From Pseudocercospora fijiensis CIRAD86 (Eukaryota > Ascomycota > Dothideomycetes > Mycosphaerellales > Mycosphaerellaceae): a DNA stretch of 64,000 nucleotides. Below are positions 61,629 through 64,000 of the stretch, piece after piece; positions within the stretch are counted from its first letter, which is position 1, and the number at the start of each line of letters is the position of its first letter. The notes under the pieces were generated by a model that worked only from the letters and a program-made list of their open reading frames with translations, was not told the DNA's origin and ran no database searches. Made by a program: the position numbers and the translations under genes. The stretch spans positions 7,774,423 to 7,838,422 of the forward strand of contig NW_006921532.1 in assembly GCF_000340215.1 (NCBI RefSeq), in the 5' to 3' direction.

Positions 61629-63429
61629 CGCCTTATATTAGATAATAATATAGGACTTCTTCTAGTTCTATATAAAGGGCTCTACGCCCCTTTCCGCCCT
61701 AAGCCGTCGCGTAGATTAACTCGTCTATCTAGTCCGCCTATCTCCGAAGTACCTAGCGATACTATAGCTTATTTACGTATATATTATCTAGCTTTCGTCT
61801 AAGGTAGTATTCTAGGTCGAAGAGCTACTTAATTACTAACTCCTCGACCTCGTATTAGAGTTGTATTAGATCCGATACTCTACTATCTATACCGGTATAA
61901 CGTACGCCGAGTACGCTACCGCCGAGGATGCCTTTAATAATAATCCCCGAACCTAGGCTATTATCGTGTCCTTACGCACTAATACGGAGTCTATTAATCT
62001 ATATTACGGTATATACGTATAGTATATCGTAGATGTCGTCGACTTTAGTAAGAAGAACTCGATCGTTAATCGTTATACTCGCGTAGGATAGACTTATACC
62101 GTTACGGTATTCGAATTAAGCCTCGTCGATACTATCGACTCGCGCTACTAGTAGACCTTCTATCTCGACATTTAGGAGCGGCTTACTATAGTAGTCTTAT
62201 CGCCCGACCGGCTTATAGATAAAGAGATCTACCGTATCTAGTTAGATAAGATCGTACGAGCCTATAGTACTACCGGTACGCCCCCTATAACCCGATTCCG
62301 TAAATACGCTAATACTAATATTAAATAGCGTATAGCCGACGCCTATATACGCAAGTCCTACGGCATTCGCTACTAGATATTAGATACTGCGTAGGGCTAT
62401 ATCTCCGACCTAACCCGTAAGAATCTCGTCCCGGTCGAAGCTATCTTTTATTTATTACTCAGCAGTACGATAGCGGGAGAAGTCGCTACTATCGTCGACC
62501 GCTAGTAGCCCGCGCTAGATAACTTCTTTTAGGCCGATAAGCGTAACCTAGACCGTACGGGAGGATACGACTACGAGTATCTTAAGTACGCTATAGCGTA
62601 ATATCTATATTATAACGACGTTACCGAGGATATCCGTCTAATTCGACTTATATAGTACCTTTACTATTTCGCTACCGAGGCCCTCGCTATAGGTTAATAC
62701 GACTCTACTATTATTCCTAATTAGTATAGTAAGTTATACCGTATATTGTTATCTATTTCGCCGTCTAGTATAGTAGTTATTACCTCCGTTACTAGTCGAA
62801 TTGCTAATACCCTTTATAGTATATCTTAAGTACGTTTAGCGGCGTACTCCTAACTACGACGCCGATTTTACCCGGGCCGTATAAAACATCGGCTACTACG
62901 CTCCTACTCTCGCGCCTCTCGTTTAAAGATTTCGGAGTTTTACCGGTCCCTTCGATAATTATAATAATAATAGTAACTATAGAGTTGCTACTCCCTCCCT
63001 TAGAACGCCGTCTAACTACGAACCTAACTATATAGGTATATAGCTATACTTACTAGGTAGTTAGGCCGGCTCTCCTATTCGCCCTAACTCTAGTAACTCC
63101 GTCGGAGATACTAGCGCTATAGACGAGCTAACCCTACGCGCTCGTTACTTAACTAAGCGATCTCTTACTCTACTAGTCGCTCCGTATCCTCGCCTAGCCG
63201 ACGATATATTAGCTTATACTAAGCGCGTTAAGCTAGCGGCCGGCGGCTCGTCTATAGTACTAGTCGAGAGTAGCGACGCCGAGGATGCCGAGTAAGGCGT
63301 AGGTATATACGTATAGGCCCTATATATAGAGAGTAGATAGTAATATAGATCTCCTCGAGTAGGCCTCTACGGGACGACTAGTAAGTACGCGTATCCTAGG
63401 CGTTAGGTCCTATAGGTTACCGACTAGGC

Positions 63430-63930
63430 GCGCGTATAGATAGTCTAGTCTATATACTAAATACTAGCCGATTAAGTAGAGCAATTTCCTATCGTGTCTC
63501 TAGCCTTTTCTATAGTTTTTCCTCCTACCTATATATAGTCTACCTAGTCGGCACTTGTAATATATACTATTAATATAACTGAATTGTAGTAGCCGTTACG
63601 CGTAGATCTAGAGTCTATATAACCGACTCCGAACTGCTATTATCCGCGAGGCCCTACCGCTATTGTCTAACCCGCCTATACCTTCGTTATACTTTACGTA
63701 CGCGTAATGCAATCGCCGAGTATCTATAGCAACGATAGAGAGTCTTTCCCTACCGCTCGGGTATTTTATCTATCTATCTTCCTGCCTCTACCGATATTAT
63801 ATATTTCCCGCTACCTAGTTATTACATCTTGCCTATAAGATACGCCGTCTATAGGATTATACGGGCGGGCATAATAGAAGACACGTCTATAGATACACGT
63901 CTAAGCTAGGTCTTATATTCCGCTATTATC
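63430..63930 (-). pseudogene. possible unknown coding relic at the window edge
   Basis: The minus strand has a frame with few stops (DGVSYRQDVITR, AVGKDSLSLL) from about 63860 down to 63430. It is short and unrecognised, and may continue beyond the window. Low confidence. Confidence 0.3.
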
Positions 63931-64000
63931 TCCCTTAGGTTTAGTATACTATCGGTCTATCTCTACTACGATACCCCCTCTTATTAGTCGCTAACTATTT

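Larger units (their letters stand above)
55890..63300 (+). pseudogene. second SNF2-type ATPase, RIP-mutated, several introns
   Basis: Exonic signal begins by 55893 (DYTDSTAVAPFEAELRRLYI). It resumes at 57005-57298 and after the intron ending 57426, where VDVDLFAYDALYLLLGIYR is seen. The ATPase core has motif I AILADDTGTSKT at 59647-59682, a DEAH-box equivalent VIYNEVYYF near 60724-60755, and the C-terminal helicase half with AIIVSLRTNTESINL near 61955 and YTRVGQ-like motif VI near 62070-62105 followed by VTVFEL and DTID. The C-terminus is basic and Ser/Arg-rich. It differs from repeat A in sequence and length, so it is another subfamily. Introns at 57299-57426, 59745-59869 and 61497-61628 each hold family-2 palindromes. 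TAG/TAA stops are frequent; it is inactive. Confidence 0.8.

Noticed and set aside
1..64000. Alternative genetic code explaining many TAG/TAA
   Set aside because: Stops fall where CAG, CAA or TGG are expected, TGA is almost absent, and CpA/TpG are depleted in noncoding DNA too. RIP explains all of this.

Overview
The window looks like subtelomeric or heterochromatic DNA of a filamentous ascomycete (Pezizomycotina). CpA and TpG are strongly depleted on both strands and replaced by TpA, CpG is retained, and recognisable proteins are cut by in-frame TAG/TAA (from CAG, CAA or TGG) but almost never TGA. This is the signature of repeat-induced point mutation (RIP). Two interstitial TTAGGG arrays, high-copy helicase genes and an LTR retroelement fit the same setting. 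I find no intact protein gene. Calls rest on conceptual translation read through RIP stops, so ends are approximate. No tRNA, rRNA, CRISPR array or trustworthy promoter or terminator was seen.

Layout. 0.3-1.0 kb: a histone H3-like pseudogene with two introns, then a small minus-strand relic. 2.29-9.41 kb: repeat A copy 1, a 7.1-kb unit with an SNF2-family ATPase (plus strand) and the 5' part of a divergent minus-strand gene. 9.49 kb: telomere repeats. 9.5-12.2 kb: an NFX1/ZNFX1-type (UPF1-like SF1) helicase relic with an in-frame 273-bp tandem repeat, interrupted by a 1,012-bp element with 41-bp terminal inverted repeats. 13.1-18.0 kb: a long unknown pseudogene with decapeptide repeats. 18.8-19.2 kb: assembly gap. 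19.2-27.1 kb: the minus-strand gene again and repeat A copy 2.

27.1-34.4 kb: the 3' half of a Ty3/gypsy element on the minus strand (reverse transcriptase, RNase H, integrase, an extra ~920-codon ORF, polypurine tract, LTR), ending inside reverse transcriptase at TTAGGG repeats. 36.0-39.3 kb: the N-terminal part of a telomere-linked RecQ-type helicase (TLH-like, repeat B copy 1), cut at its right end by a plus-strand LTR followed by gag-protease (39.3-43.4 kb). 43.4-50.1 kb: repeat B copy 2 with the RecQ core. 50.1-55 kb: an unknown minus-strand pseudogene. 55.9-63.3 kb: a second, different SNF2-type ATPase.

Together the window holds six helicase/ATPase relics of four kinds. Repeat A introns carry one palindrome family (core CTTTAGGTAYRTACCTAAAG). 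Repeat B and the 50-62 kb genes carry another (core TTTGCCGGCYGGYAAA), again inside introns where splice sites can be read. The junctions record breakage, telomere healing and rejoining, with RIP silencing the copies.
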